From Bifidobacterium breve DSM 20213 = JCM 1192 (GTDB lineage Bacteria; Actinomycetota; Actinomycetes; Actinomycetales; Bifidobacteriaceae), in assembly GCF_001025175.1 (NCBI RefSeq), contig NZ_AP012324.1:1612001-1676000 (forward strand): a DNA stretch of 64,000 nt. Reading direction: 5' to 3'. Positions 40,385 through 49,593 of this stretch are shown piece by piece. The translations under genes were made by a program, and so were the position numbers. Below the pieces are notes generated by a model, which saw only the letters and a list, made by a program, of their open reading frames with translations, was not told the DNA's origin and ran no database searches. Within the stretch, counting starts at the first letter, position 1. Each line of letters begins with the position of its first letter.

Positions 40385-40510
40385 TGGGTGATGGGTGCGC
40401 CATCCATATCATTCATGGTGATTGTGGATAACTGACTGCTTTCGGCAAGCTGGAACCACATAAGTCGTTTCGGCTGGACATGGGCGTCTCCAATCCTTTT
40501 AGCTGGGTAT

Positions 40511-40819
40511 ATGAACATACCCGGTATCAATCCAACACCAGCAGGTGTCGCCGGCAATTCGGCGGCACCGTTCAATTACGGAGTCTGCCCCTGCCATGCG
40601 GCAGTGCAACGCAGCCGTGACCTCGTTGCGACGCAACGAGCCTCCACCATCGCAACGATAGATCGCACTGCGGCCGCTATCGTCTGCTCGAAAGACATCG
40701 CGTGGGCCGGACCGGCGTCTGAGGAATTCCGCTCCCGCCTGGACGAATTTCGGTCCAAAGCCGCACTGTTGGCTGACGACATGGAGGCTACCCACCGATT
40801 GGTTTGGGGGTCGGCATGA
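40511..40819 (+). CDS. WXG100-like small helical protein paired with a hydrolase
   Basis: 102 aa. Two predicted helical parts around a W65-A-G67 turn (DIAWAGPASEEFRSRLDEF), the same pattern as the WXG100 protein at 30864 (NVWRGSAATQF). The N-terminus is longer and contains CPC. It overlaps the next gene by 4 nt (ATGA), so the two are made together. In type VII systems a WXG partner encoded just upstream often escorts a larger substrate. Family assignment is by motif only; the start has a poor ribosome-binding site (GCTGGG). Confidence 0.65.
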   Translation: MNIPGINPTPAGVAGNSAAPFNYGVCPCHAAVQRSRDLVATQRASTIATIDRTAAAIVCSKDIAWAGPASEEFRSRLDEFRSKAALLADDMEATHRLVWGSA

Positions 40820-42396
40820 CGAACGGAAACCATTACTGGCAGGTGGAAGCCAGCATTTACGGTGGAGCCGGCTACGCGCCAGCCACACGCAAGGAATATG
40901 CGGCTATCGCCAAATCACTGGAGAGCGAAGCCGCCGCACTCGAAGCGTGTGCTGCTTCGTGGGATGCGGGAGCCTTGCAATTACAGGCACACCGTTCCAG
41001 CGCGCCGATGTGCCCCGCACTATCACCGGGGAACCCTTCGATAGCCTACGCTCACACCTCGCTGCCATATGCGTCTGTGGGAGCACGGTGCACTGAACAT
41101 GCGGCGATGTGCCGGCAGTTCAGTCAAGATCTTGCCAGCACCGCACAGCTGCTGATTCGCGCGCATTCGCTGTATTCCGATGCCGAGCTGGTTGCTAGAC
41201 GGGTGTTCAGCGAAACGTTGCAGGCCGCCACCCAGCGGTACCCTCAATACGCGTTGCTCGGCTTGGGAGCCGTAGCCGCCGGTGGTTTTCTGGCCGGATG
41301 GGCCATTGATGGCAAACCGAACCCTGTGTGGATGTCTACGGCCACCTATCCGTTCCAGGAGGGAGTATTAAGCGGTTTTGGTGCGATGCTCGGCTTCGTG
41401 AGGCCGGGACAGGGCATATTAAGCACCAATGAGGTCAATAAAGGCGCCGGCACCATCGCAGTATTCTCAGGGCCGCTCAAAGATCTCTTCCAAGGGAACC
41501 AGCTCACTGTGCAGGAGGTGCACACCGACGCCGAAGTCGTTCAGGCAAGCAGCTCGGTGGCCGAATCAATGGAGAACCTGAGGCGACTGGCGGAGGAGCG
41601 GCTCGGAAAAATATCGCTCGACAGCGGTTTGGAATACGGCACCATCGCGATTCAACGATACAAACGCTCCGATGGGACGAATGCCTGGCTCGTTACGATT
41701 CCCGGAACCGACGGGCAAGACGATTCCCCGTTTGGTTGGGAACAGAACATAGAGCTGATGAGCGCATATGCCTTACGCCGCAGGAAGGCGGACAGCGCGC
41801 GGATGGTCGCCGAAGCAATGCGGCAGGCCGGCATCAAATCGGATGAACCGGTGGCCCTTATCGGTCATTCGCAAGGAGGAATCGCCGCGGCGGCCATCGC
41901 CTCGGATTGGGCGGATCAGTACAACATCCAACATGTGGTGACCGCAGGCTCGCCGATAGCGAACCATCCGATTCCGGAACGAACTTGGGTAACCAGCGTG
42001 GAAATCGATGACGAACTGGTAGCCGCGTTGGATGGTGCCGCCAATCCGGCCAAGGCCCATTGGCTGACGGTGAGCGGTCATGTCACGCCTGCACCGGCTC
42101 CTACGCCAAGCACTGTTGATGCAGATGGCTTCTGCACACCGGGAAGCGTATCCATCGCAGGCCATACCCCATATGATGCGGCACAGGTTTCCGGCGAGCC
42201 CACCGGTGGCCGTGAGATCAGCCACTGGCTCAAGTACCATCAGGCCGCTTACCGGAATGCCTCCGACCTTGGCTCCCCCGCCGTGCAACGCCACGAAGCG
42301 CACTTCCAGCACGTTATCGACGGGGAGCTCAAGGAGACCCGCTATTACCAAGGTCGCATGTCTCGGGCACAGGCATCAGGCCATGGAGAACGGTAA
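40816..42396 (+). CDS. Large protein with helical N-terminus, membrane segment and alpha/beta-hydrolase domain
   Basis: 526 aa. The first 140 or so residues are Ala-rich and helical, like the N-terminal domain of type VII-exported PPE or LXG proteins. A hydrophobic segment follows (about 142-165), then a hydrolase domain with nucleophile elbow G350-H-S352-Q-G354 (VALIGHSQGG) and a likely Asp/His farther on (EIDDELV, SHWLKYH). Lipase, esterase or cutinase-like activity is expected; substrate unknown. ATG at 40816 overlaps the WXG-like gene and GGGGGTCGGC precedes it. The pair may be a type VII effector module. Confidence 0.75.
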   Translation: MTNGNHYWQVEASIYGGAGYAPATRKEYAAIAKSLESEAAALEACAASWDAGALQLQAHRSSAPMCPALSPGNPSIAYAHTSLPYASVGARCTEHAAMCRQFSQDLASTAQLLIRAHSLYSDAELVARRVFSETLQAATQRYPQYALLGLGAVAAGGFLAGWAIDGKPNPVWMSTATYPFQEGVLSGFGAMLGFVRPGQGILSTNEVNKGAGTIAVFSGPLKDLFQGNQLTVQEVHTDAEVVQASSSVAESMENLRRLAEERLGKISLDSGLEYGTIAIQRYKRSDGTNAWLVTIPGTDGQDDSPFGWEQNIELMSAYALRRRKADSARMVAEAMRQAGIKSDEPVALIGHSQGGIAAAAIASDWADQYNIQHVVTAGSPIANHPIPERTWVTSVEIDDELVAALDGAANPAKAHWLTVSGHVTPAPAPTPSTVDADGFCTPGSVSIAGHTPYDAAQVSGEPTGGREISHWLKYHQAAYRNASDLGSPAVQRHEAHFQHVIDGELKETRYYQGRMSRAQASGHGER

Positions 42397-42422
42397 GCCC
42401 TCCATGCGGAGTAATCCCCCAG

Positions 42423-43067
42423 TCAGGCGCGACGCTCGATGAGCGCGCGGCCGGAGGCGAGACGGTCGAGCACGCCGGTTTTGGCGATGGCGAGCATCAG
42501 ATACCAGGCCATCACGCCGCTGATCAGCACGCCGCCGGTGATTTCCGAAATCATGTGCACGATGCCGCGCGGGCTCACGAACGACACACCCACATAGCGG
42601 AACAGCATGAGATAAATGCCGTATTCCAAGGCGACCAACGCACCGGACGCAATGGAAATCGGCAGATTGAACATGCGGTAACGCGTCGCGGCAAATGGAA
42701 GCTCGGCAAACACGCCCTGCAGCAACGCCGAAATGATGACGAAGCCCAAATCGAACTGGCTGCCGATCACCGTCTCGACCAGTGTGCCGATAAGGTTCAC
42801 GTACAATGCCGCACCGGGCTTACGCAGAATCAGCACAGCCAGGGTGCCGGAGAAGTACCAGACGGCGTGCACGATGCTGGCAAAGCCGGGAAGAATCGCA
42901 CCGAACACCGAGGAGATCGGCATGTAGGCAAAGTTGAAGCCCCAGAAGATTACGCCGCAGGCCGCGCCCAGCGTAGCGCCGACCGCAATGTCCAACGGCT
43001 GCCATTTCAGCGACGATACGGCGACTGGACGTTTGGGAAGAGTATGGATATTGACGGTTTCGGGCAT
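42423..43067 (-). CDS. ECF transporter S component, YkoE family
   Basis: 214 aa, about six transmembrane helices, with the YkoE-like motifs IVHAVWYFSGTLAVLILRKPGAA and GSQFDLGFVIISALLQGVFAELPF. YkoE proteins are the substrate-binding part of vitamin transporters, usually for thiamine or its pyrimidine precursor. The matching ATPases and T component (ykoD, ykoC-like) are not adjacent in the window on the side I can see. ATG at 43067 with AAGGAG upstream. I looked for a TPP riboswitch in the 5' region and did not find one. Divergent from purB. Confidence 0.82.
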   Translation of the reverse strand: MPETVNIHTLPKRPVAVSSLKWQPLDIAVGATLGAACGVIFWGFNFAYMPISSVFGAILPGFASIVHAVWYFSGTLAVLILRKPGAALYVNLIGTLVETVIGSQFDLGFVIISALLQGVFAELPFAATRYRMFNLPISIASGALVALEYGIYLMLFRYVGVSFVSPRGIVHMISEITGGVLISGVMAWYLMLAIAKTGVLDRLASGRALIERRA

Positions 43068-43113
43068 GGTAATCTCCTTGCCTTAAGGGCCGCACACAGT
43101 AATCGGATCGGGG

Positions 43114-43150
43114 GGCGTTCCTTGACCTGCGCGGCTCGGGCGGGAACGCC
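43114..43150. repeat. Inverted repeat between ykoE-like gene and purB
   Basis: GGCGTTCC (43114-43121) and GGAACGCC (43143-43150) form an 8-bp inverted repeat in the divergent intergenic region. It could be an operator; no regulator is implied by position. Confidence 0.35.
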
Positions 43151-43200
43151 ACACCACAGTATAGCCGCTCGGTTCACGGCTGGAAGTACCCTTGGAGGTT

Positions 43201-44637
43201 ATGAAGCTTACCGATATTTCCCCCGCAATCGCATTGACCCCGCTTGACGGCCGCTACCACAAGGCCACCGCTCCGCTCGTTGAATACATGAGCGAACCCG
43301 CCCTCAACCGTGAACGTATGCGTGTCGAAGTCGAATGGATGATTCTTCTGGCCAACGGCTTCGAGGGCAACGGCAACCAGCCGATCGTTGACGGCGTCAA
43401 ACCGTTCACCGAAGCCGAGCAGACCTTCCTGCGTGCCATTCCCGAGGATTTCGGCGCTGAGGGCATCAAGCAGCACGCCGCTCACGAGGCCATCACCCAC
43501 CACGATGTGAAGGCTGTGGAGTACTACATCGACGACCAGATCGACAAGGCTCCGACCGAGCTGACCAACATCAACGATGAGCTGAAGACCCTCGTGCACT
43601 TCGCCTGCACGTCCGAAGACATCAACAACCTCGCCATCGCCCGTTGCGTCAAGAACGCCATGGAGAACGTGTGGACCCCTGAGTTCGAGCGCATCATCGA
43701 TCACCTTGCCAGCAAGGCCGAAGAGTTCAAGGACATGCCACTGCTCTCCCTCACCCACGGCCAACCGGCAACGCCGACTACGCTCGGCAAGGAGCTCGCC
43801 GTCTACGTCTACCGTCTGAACCGCCAGCTCAAGCACCTCGAAAATCAGGAATACCTGGGCAAGATCAATGGTGCGACCGGCACGTTCGGTGCCCATCTGG
43901 CCGCCTGCCCGGATGTCGACTGGGTCGCCGTCTCCCGCGAGTTCGTCACCAACCGCATGGGACTGACCTGGAACCCTCTGACCACGCAGATCGAAAGCCA
44001 CGACTGGCAGGCCGAGCTCTACTCCACCGTCTCCCACGCCAACCGCATCATGCACAACCTGTGCGTGGACGTGTGGATGTACATCTCCCGTGGCGTGTTC
44101 GCCCAGGTGCCGGTCAAGGGCGCCACCGGCTCCTCCACCATGCCGCACAAGGTCAACCCGATTCGTTTCGAGAACGCCGAAGCCAACTTCGAGATCTCCT
44201 GCTCGCTGCTCGACACCCTCTCAGCCACGCTGGTGGAATCCCGTTGGCAGCGCGATCTGACCGATTCGACCACCCAGCGCAACATCGGTTCCGCACTCGG
44301 CTACTCGCTGCTTGCCCTGACCAACCTTATGGGCGGCCTCGAATCCATCCACCCGAACACCCACGTCATCGAGCGTGAGCTTGACGGCAACTGGGAAGTG
44401 CTTGGCGAGCCGATTCAGACCGCTATGCGCGCTTGCGAGCTCAGGGGTCTGCCGGGCATGGACAAGCCGTACGAGAAAGTCAAGGAGCTCATGCGCGGTC
44501 ACACCATCAACAAGGAGCAGGTCGAACAGTTCATCGACCAGCAGTCCTTCGACCCGGAAACCGCCGCTCGTTTGAAGGCTCTGACCCCCGCCACCTACAC
44601 CGGCGTGGCCAGCCAGCTTGTCGCCTTCGATCGCTGA
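43201..44637 (+). CDS. purB: Adenylosuccinate lyase
   Basis: 478 aa of the long PurB type. Signature GSSTMPHKVNPIRFEN, with the catalytic loop Ser, and other fumarase/aspartase-superfamily motifs (TSEDINNLAIA, LTHGQPATPTT). It catalyses two fumarate-releasing steps of purine synthesis (SAICAR to AICAR and adenylosuccinate to AMP). ATG at 43201 with GGAGG very close (2 nt), so the in-frame TTG at 43192 is a possible alternative but lies on the Shine-Dalgarno. The next gene begins 72 bp later on the same strand. Confidence 0.97.
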   Translation: MKLTDISPAIALTPLDGRYHKATAPLVEYMSEPALNRERMRVEVEWMILLANGFEGNGNQPIVDGVKPFTEAEQTFLRAIPEDFGAEGIKQHAAHEAITHHDVKAVEYYIDDQIDKAPTELTNINDELKTLVHFACTSEDINNLAIARCVKNAMENVWTPEFERIIDHLASKAEEFKDMPLLSLTHGQPATPTTLGKELAVYVYRLNRQLKHLENQEYLGKINGATGTFGAHLAACPDVDWVAVSREFVTNRMGLTWNPLTTQIESHDWQAELYSTVSHANRIMHNLCVDVWMYISRGVFAQVPVKGATGSSTMPHKVNPIRFENAEANFEISCSLLDTLSATLVESRWQRDLTDSTTQRNIGSALGYSLLALTNLMGGLESIHPNTHVIERELDGNWEVLGEPIQTAMRACELRGLPGMDKPYEKVKELMRGHTINKEQVEQFIDQQSFDPETAARLKALTPATYTGVASQLVAFDR

Positions 44638-44709
44638 GCCCGGCTCACCCCGCACACTCCAACACCATCGAACTGAACCGAACAAGGACAGGCGTCAGGT
44701 AGCTATTTC

Positions 44710-47274
44710 ATGACCACTGAACAGGATCAGTCCACTACGGAAGATCGCCCGAGCGAGGCATCTTCCTTCACCTCCGACCGGCCGATTGCCTCTGGCGACG
44801 GCCGGTCGGCCGATTATCCCGTCGAACAGTCGGACTCTTCCATGAATAGCTCCGGCAAAGGCTCTGGACCCTATATCGACGACATCGCCCCACGCCGCAC
44901 CCGCGATTTTGGCGATCTGACCCGCGCCGGGCTGTCGTTGCTCATGGCAGCGGTGGTCATGGTGTTTGCCGTATACCTTGGCGGCATGACCCGCGGCGTC
45001 GAATCCGACGCCCATACCGCAGCCACAGCCATTAATTGGTTGGCTGATTTTCCCTCAACCGTACTTACCCAGCTAGCCACCATCGTCATCGTGGTAATCG
45101 TGCTGGCGCAATTGCTGATAGCCCGGGAATGGCTGCAGGCCGCGGTCTCTGCCTTGGCTATGTTTGCCGGCTATGGTGTGGCGGCCGCCATATCCATACT
45201 GATTAGTGGATTGCATGATTACACGCTGGCACTGGCTTTGGTCTCTGCCGCCACTTCCTTCGGGTCGGCTCTGCTGCCCAGCATCTATGGTGGCATGGCG
45301 GCTTTCCTGACTGCGGCAGGCCCTCGTCGAACCCGCTCCACGGTCAAGTGGGGATGGAATATTCTGTACGCCACCGCCGCAGTGATGGTCGTCCTCTCCT
45401 GGCACTCCGTAACCGGCATGCTGGTTTCCATGGCAGCCGGCCGTGCGATGGGCATGCTTATCCGTTTTCTTATCGGCACGCAAAACAAAGGCGTGTGGGG
45501 CGATGAGCTTGTTGCCACATTGCACAGCATCGGTCTGGATACGGCATCGCTGATTCGCCATCAGGAGTTGGACGACGGCAAGGGCAAATCCTTGGCCGCC
45601 ACATTGGACGACGATCTGACCGAGGGATCGCGCATTTATGATCTCGAGACCACGGATAATCGCCGTTTCATCGTCTCCGTCATAGACGCGCAGACGCATA
45701 CCGCCGGCTATCTCAAACAGCTGTGGGACTGGGCCCGATTCACCAGCGTGTCCATTCGCCGAGACCGTTCCGTGCGAGACGCCGTCCAGCATCATTTCGC
45801 CATGCTGCTGGGATTACACAGCATCAATCTACCGGCTCCGATCGTATATGGCATCGCCGATACCGATGAGTCCGCCATTCTGGTGCTGGATGCGCATACC
45901 ATCGAAATGCCCGCCAATCTCAATACCCTGACCAAGGCCGATGCCGTGGCGTATATGCGCTACTTGTCCGTGGCGAATCGCAGAGGTTACACGCACCGCC
46001 GCATCACCCCCGATACGCTTGCCCGACTCGAGGACGGCACCGCAGTAATTGCCGGTTGGCTCAACGGCGACAACGCCTCCGCCTCGGCCAACACCGCACT
46101 GGATAAGGTGCAGCTGCTCACACTGTTCGCTGCGCTGATCGGCGTGGAGCCGACGATTGAAGCGGCCCGGGAGACTTGGGGCGACGCCACGCTGACCTCC
46201 CTCGTGCCATTCATCCAAAAAGTCGCGGTGCCCTCCCCCACACGCGCACTGGACACTTGGGATAAGCAGCTGCTCACAGCATTGAGAAGCCGTATCAACG
46301 CCATGGCCGATGAAGACGTTGTGGAATCCACCGAACCGGCGACGCTTGCCCGATTCTCCTGGCGCTCGATGCTGACCATGCTGCTGGTCATCGTTGCCGT
46401 AGTGGTGGTGTTCACACAGCTCAATCCCGAAGAAATTATCACTGCGCTGTCCAACGCCAGCCCGTTGATGGCGGTGGTCACGCTGCTCTTCGGTGTTTGC
46501 GGATGGATTGGATCGTCGATTTCGCTGGGGTCCTTGATAGATCGTGATAAGCGCGATAATACGGGCGTGTTCATGAGTCAGGTGGCGGGTGGATTCGCCA
46601 CTGTCTCAATGCCTGCAGGCGTGGGGCCCTCGTTCGTCAATCTGCAATTCCTGCGCAAATCGGGATATCGGAACACCCAGGCCACTGCGATTATGAGTGC
46701 GGTGCTGGTGGTGTATTACGCCGTCTACTTCTCCATGCTGGTGCTGATTGGCCTGTTCACCGGGCGCAGCACGTTCTCCGGTTCGATTCCGACCAATACC
46801 CTGGTCATTGTGCTGGGAGCAGTGGTCGTGGTGATTTCCGTGGCGATGATGATTCCTCCGCTACGACATCTGGTGACACGCCGTCTGGTACCTCTGGCCA
46901 AGACCTATATCAACCAGTTGCTGGACGTACTTTCCCAGCCTCGTCAACTGACCATCAGCTGCCTGGGCGCATTGTTCCAAAACGTGACAACCGGCTTGGC
47001 ATTCTGGTCGGCGTTGCAGGCTTTTGGCCATACTTCCAACCCCATAGAGACGACTTTCGTGTTCATGCTGGCATACGCACTCGGTTCCGCCGTTCCCACC
47101 CCCGGCGGCCTGGGCGGTGTGGAAGCCGCATTGACATTCGCATTCGTGGCGGTCGGCGTGCCACAGGGCGTGGCATTGTCTGCCACACTGCTGCATCGTG
47201 TGGTGTTCTACTGGCTGAGAATCCCCCTCGGAGCAGCTGCCATGAAGTGGCTGGACAAGCACAATCTCGTCTGA
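44710..47274 (+). CDS. Flippase-like (UPF0104/LPG-synthase TM) protein with kinase-like central region
   Basis: 854 aa. A hydrophilic N-terminus of about 70 residues, about six transmembrane helices (about 75-250), a cytoplasmic region of about 280 residues, then seven or so helices matching the lysylphosphatidylglycerol-synthase TM / UPF0104 family (IGSSISLGSLI, GVGPSFVNLQFLRKSGY, GSAVPTPGGLGGVEAAL). The central region has features of a degenerate kinase fold: GYTHRRITPDTLARLEDG at about 427 resembles a catalytic loop but lacks the canonical HxD...N, and VIAGW near 446 replaces the DFG/DW motif. It likely moves a lipid or polyprenyl-linked substrate. ATG at 44710 with AGGTAGC. Confidence 0.8.
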   Translation: MTTEQDQSTTEDRPSEASSFTSDRPIASGDGRSADYPVEQSDSSMNSSGKGSGPYIDDIAPRRTRDFGDLTRAGLSLLMAAVVMVFAVYLGGMTRGVESDAHTAATAINWLADFPSTVLTQLATIVIVVIVLAQLLIAREWLQAAVSALAMFAGYGVAAAISILISGLHDYTLALALVSAATSFGSALLPSIYGGMAAFLTAAGPRRTRSTVKWGWNILYATAAVMVVLSWHSVTGMLVSMAAGRAMGMLIRFLIGTQNKGVWGDELVATLHSIGLDTASLIRHQELDDGKGKSLAATLDDDLTEGSRIYDLETTDNRRFIVSVIDAQTHTAGYLKQLWDWARFTSVSIRRDRSVRDAVQHHFAMLLGLHSINLPAPIVYGIADTDESAILVLDAHTIEMPANLNTLTKADAVAYMRYLSVANRRGYTHRRITPDTLARLEDGTAVIAGWLNGDNASASANTALDKVQLLTLFAALIGVEPTIEAARETWGDATLTSLVPFIQKVAVPSPTRALDTWDKQLLTALRSRINAMADEDVVESTEPATLARFSWRSMLTMLLVIVAVVVVFTQLNPEEIITALSNASPLMAVVTLLFGVCGWIGSSISLGSLIDRDKRDNTGVFMSQVAGGFATVSMPAGVGPSFVNLQFLRKSGYRNTQATAIMSAVLVVYYAVYFSMLVLIGLFTGRSTFSGSIPTNTLVIVLGAVVVVISVAMMIPPLRHLVTRRLVPLAKTYINQLLDVLSQPRQLTISCLGALFQNVTTGLAFWSALQAFGHTSNPIETTFVFMLAYALGSAVPTPGGLGGVEAALTFAFVAVGVPQGVALSATLLHRVVFYWLRIPLGAAAMKWLDKHNLV

Positions 47275-47411
47275 TTTTTGCCCTTGCCCTCCCCTCGAAA
47301 AAAACACATAAATCCTATATAAAATGCGGGTTTTCGCAGTCACATGCGCTATTATCATTGATTGAACGGGCAAAGCAACAAATGCCGCCCCCTGACCAAG
47401 AAGGATGCTTT

Positions 47412-47693
47412 ATGGCATACAACAAGTCTGATCTCGTTTCCAAGATCGCCCAGAAGTCCAACCTGACCAAGGCTCAGGCCGAAGCTGCCGTCAACGCTTT
47501 CCAGGACGTGTTCGTCGAGGCAATGAAGTCCGGCGAAGGCCTGAAGCTCACCGGTCTCTTCTCCGCTGAGCGCGTCAAGCGCGCTGCTCGCACCGGCCGC
47601 AACCCGCGCACCGGTGAGACCATCAACATTCCGGCTTCCTACGGCGTTCGCATCTCCGCCGGCTCCCTGCTGAAGAAGGCCGTCACCGAGTGA
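47412..47693 (+). CDS. hup: HU-family DNA-binding protein
   Basis: 93 aa. MAYNKSDLVSKIAQKSNLTK is the HU dimerisation helix start; the DNA-binding arm region reads ERAARTGRNPRTGETI-like (RVKRAARTGRNPRTG) and is followed by IPASYGVRISAG. It is a histone-like chromosome-compacting protein expected at high abundance. ATG at 47412 with AAGAAGG. The frame is open upstream without family similarity. A strong intrinsic terminator lies 46 bp after the stop. Confidence 0.95.
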   Translation: MAYNKSDLVSKIAQKSNLTKAQAEAAVNAFQDVFVEAMKSGEGLKLTGLFSAERVKRAARTGRNPRTGETINIPASYGVRISAGSLLKKAVTE

Positions 47694-47738
47694 CCTGCCG
47701 CTAGCAGCGAGAGTCTCGTAGAGTGACAACGAGATAGC

Positions 47739-47769
47739 AAGAACCCCGACCATTGTGGTCGGGGTTCTT
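47739..47769 (+). terminator. Rho-independent terminator of the HU gene
   Basis: AAGAACCCCGACC (47739-47751) and GGTCGGGGTTCTT (47757-47769) form a perfect 13-bp stem with a 5-nt loop, followed by TGTGT. It separates the HU gene from the convergent pafA. Confidence 0.88.
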
Positions 47770-47799
47770 TGTGTATTGCGACGCAGATTAGGGGGCTAT

Positions 47800-49287
47800 T
47801 TAAACCTGCACAGGCTCATCAGAACCATTCGGAAGCACTCCCATCAACTGTGTGAATTCTTCGGTCGGCTCGGATTCGAATGGGTCGAGAAGCACGGCTT
47901 CGCGGCGTTCGGGAGCCGCCACGGTTAAGTGGGTCCAGTCTGCGGAGAACTGGGCTCCGGCGGCAAGCGCTGCCCTGACGAATTGACCACGCAGGGCTGC
48001 ACGAGTGTCGGTAGGCGGATTGTGCACGGCGATTGCCACGTCATTGCTCGTCAAGAGTTCGCGCAGCTGGTTGCGAGAGGTCAGTGAACCATACAGGCGG
48101 CCATTGGCGATGTCGTGGTAATCGAGCTCAAGCTGTTCCAACTGGGCGAAGGTGACATCCGGTCGACGGTTCCTGAGTGCGTCGAATAGACGCTTCTTGG
48201 CAGCCCAGTCCACACGGTCGGCGAGCGCATCGTATTCACCGTGGTCCAGTGCGTCCAGAGCACGGTGCCACTCCCCCATGACGGTCTTGATTCCCGTCAC
48301 CGGCAGCGAGCCGACCAAGGCATCATCATGATTCGTGATAAAGGCTTCGACCGCTGCATAATACCGGCGCTGCAAATCCAATGCAGTCACGGATTCGCCC
48401 GATTCAAGCGCCAGCTCGGCATGTGAGTTGTCCGGGAACCGGCTGACGGCACGGTTGGCAGCCGCAGGGTCAGCAAAGGCATAGTCCTCGAATCCAGAAG
48501 GAACTTCATTGCGGAAGGCATCTTCAATCACGCACAGCACGAGGTGCGTCACGGCAAGCTTCATCCATGTGGCCCATTGCGAACGGTTCGAGTCGCCGAT
48601 GATCACATGCAGCCGACGGAAGGAGTCGGGGTCGGCGTGCGGTTCGTCGCGCGTGTTGACCATCGGACGGGAACGCGTGGTGGCCGAGGAGACGGCTTCG
48701 TCCAGGAAGTCCGCACGTTGGGTGATTTGGAAGCCGTCCGGAGTCATGCGGCCGGCGCCGGTGAACAGTTGACGGGTGATGAGGAACGGCAGCAGCTGGT
48801 GCTCGATGGTCTCCAACGGCACAAAACGGCGGACCAGATAGTTCTCGTGGCAACCGAAAGCGTGACCGGCGGAGTCGACGTTGTTCTTGAACACGTGAAT
48901 CATGGCGCGCTCGCCGTGAGTCTCACGCAGTTTGCGCTGCGCCTTCAAAGCCAGATTGCGCATGACCTGTTCGCCGGCGAGATCCTGAGCCAGAGCCTCG
49001 CGCGGATCTCGTGCCTCGGCGGTGGCGTATTCGGGGTGGGATCCGACATCCAGATACAGGCGTGAGCCATTATCCAGATAGGTGTTGGTGGAACGTGAGC
49101 GGGACACGACCGGCTGGAACATGATCATGGCCACCTGGCCGGCGTCCACCGGCTTGCTGGCACCGGTCACGGACACTCCGTATTCGGTTTCCACGCCGAA
49201 AATACGGCAGAACCCGTCCATCTCAGCGGATGGCACGGGTTCCGAAGCATGCAGGGAGCGGGTGCCGCTGTCACGCAGCTGAGGCAT
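47800..49287 (-). CDS. pafA: Pup ligase PafA
   Basis: 495 aa. A glutamine-synthetase-like carboxylate-amine ligase with the N-terminal signature RIFGVETEYGV (Glu residues for Mg-ATP), DVGSHPEYATAE, HENYLVRR and RRLHVIIGDSN, matching the PafA/Dop family. Unlike the Dop at 50502 it lacks the long insertion near the N-terminus, so it is assigned as the ligase that couples Pup's C-terminal Glu to lysines of target proteins. The ATG at 49287 shares a base with the pup stop (TGATG); a GTG at 49290 is an alternative. Coupled to pup. Confidence 0.93.
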   Translation of the reverse strand: MPQLRDSGTRSLHASEPVPSAEMDGFCRIFGVETEYGVSVTGASKPVDAGQVAMIMFQPVVSRSRSTNTYLDNGSRLYLDVGSHPEYATAEARDPREALAQDLAGEQVMRNLALKAQRKLRETHGERAMIHVFKNNVDSAGHAFGCHENYLVRRFVPLETIEHQLLPFLITRQLFTGAGRMTPDGFQITQRADFLDEAVSSATTRSRPMVNTRDEPHADPDSFRRLHVIIGDSNRSQWATWMKLAVTHLVLCVIEDAFRNEVPSGFEDYAFADPAAANRAVSRFPDNSHAELALESGESVTALDLQRRYYAAVEAFITNHDDALVGSLPVTGIKTVMGEWHRALDALDHGEYDALADRVDWAAKKRLFDALRNRRPDVTFAQLEQLELDYHDIANGRLYGSLTSRNQLRELLTSNDVAIAVHNPPTDTRAALRGQFVRAALAAGAQFSADWTHLTVAAPERREAVLLDPFESEPTEEFTQLMGVLPNGSDEPVQV

Positions 49288-49484
49288 CACTCGCCACCTT
49301 TTTGCACGAAGCTGTTGACGTATTCCTCGGCATTGGTTTCCAAAGTGGATTCGATGTCGTTGAGAATGTCGTCGAGTACGTCGGACTGGTCCTCAGCTTG
49401 GATGTCTGGCTGCACGGAAGCGAGCGTCTCATCTTCCTGAGCCGCCGACTGCTGGGCTTGCGACTGTTCAAATTGTTGTGGCAT
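49287..49484 (-). CDS. pup: Prokaryotic ubiquitin-like protein Pup
   Basis: 65 aa, acidic, Gln-rich and likely disordered, with the C-terminal motif [11 protein letters not shown]. Because it ends in Gly-Gly-Glu rather than Gly-Gly-Gln, PafA can use it without prior deamidation by Dop. The central segment [19 protein letters not shown] is the ARC-binding helix region. It overlaps pafA by one base and is separated from the upstream IMPase-like gene by a palindromic repeat, so it may have its own promoter. ATG at 49484 with AAGAAGG upstream. Confidence 0.95.
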   Translation of the reverse strand: MPQQFEQSQAQQSAAQEDETLASVQPDIQAEDQSDVLDDILNDIESTLETNAEEYVNSFVQKGGE

Positions 49485-49517
49485 GTTGCCTTCTTTTGTG
49501 AATTGATTCGATTTGAG

Positions 49518-49568
49518 GGCTCCCCTCAGTCTCGCTTCGCGAGCCAGCTCCCCTCAGAGAGGGGAGCC
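49518..49568. repeat. Long palindromic intergenic repeat, copy 5
   Basis: GGCTCCCCTCAGTC on the left and AGCTCCCCTCAGAGAGGGGAGCC on the right; GGCTCCCCT and AGGGGAGCC are exact inverses, and the inner TCGCTTCGCGA is a small palindrome. The arms match copies 2 and 6. It lies between pup and the IMPase-like gene. Confidence 0.7.
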
Positions 49569-49593
49569 AAGGATCCCAAGACAGATCAAGTAT

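Noticed and set aside
40385-42396. ESX (type VII) secretion machinery near the WXG-like genes
   Set aside because: No EccC/EssC-type FtsK-like ATPase, EccB, EccD or mycosin-like gene is encoded in the window; the MoxR operon is not part of a known ESX system.
42990-43200. TPP riboswitch upstream of the ykoE-like gene
   Set aside because: I searched for the conserved CUGAGA and the P2/P4 elements on the minus strand and did not see them; the 5' region is too short.
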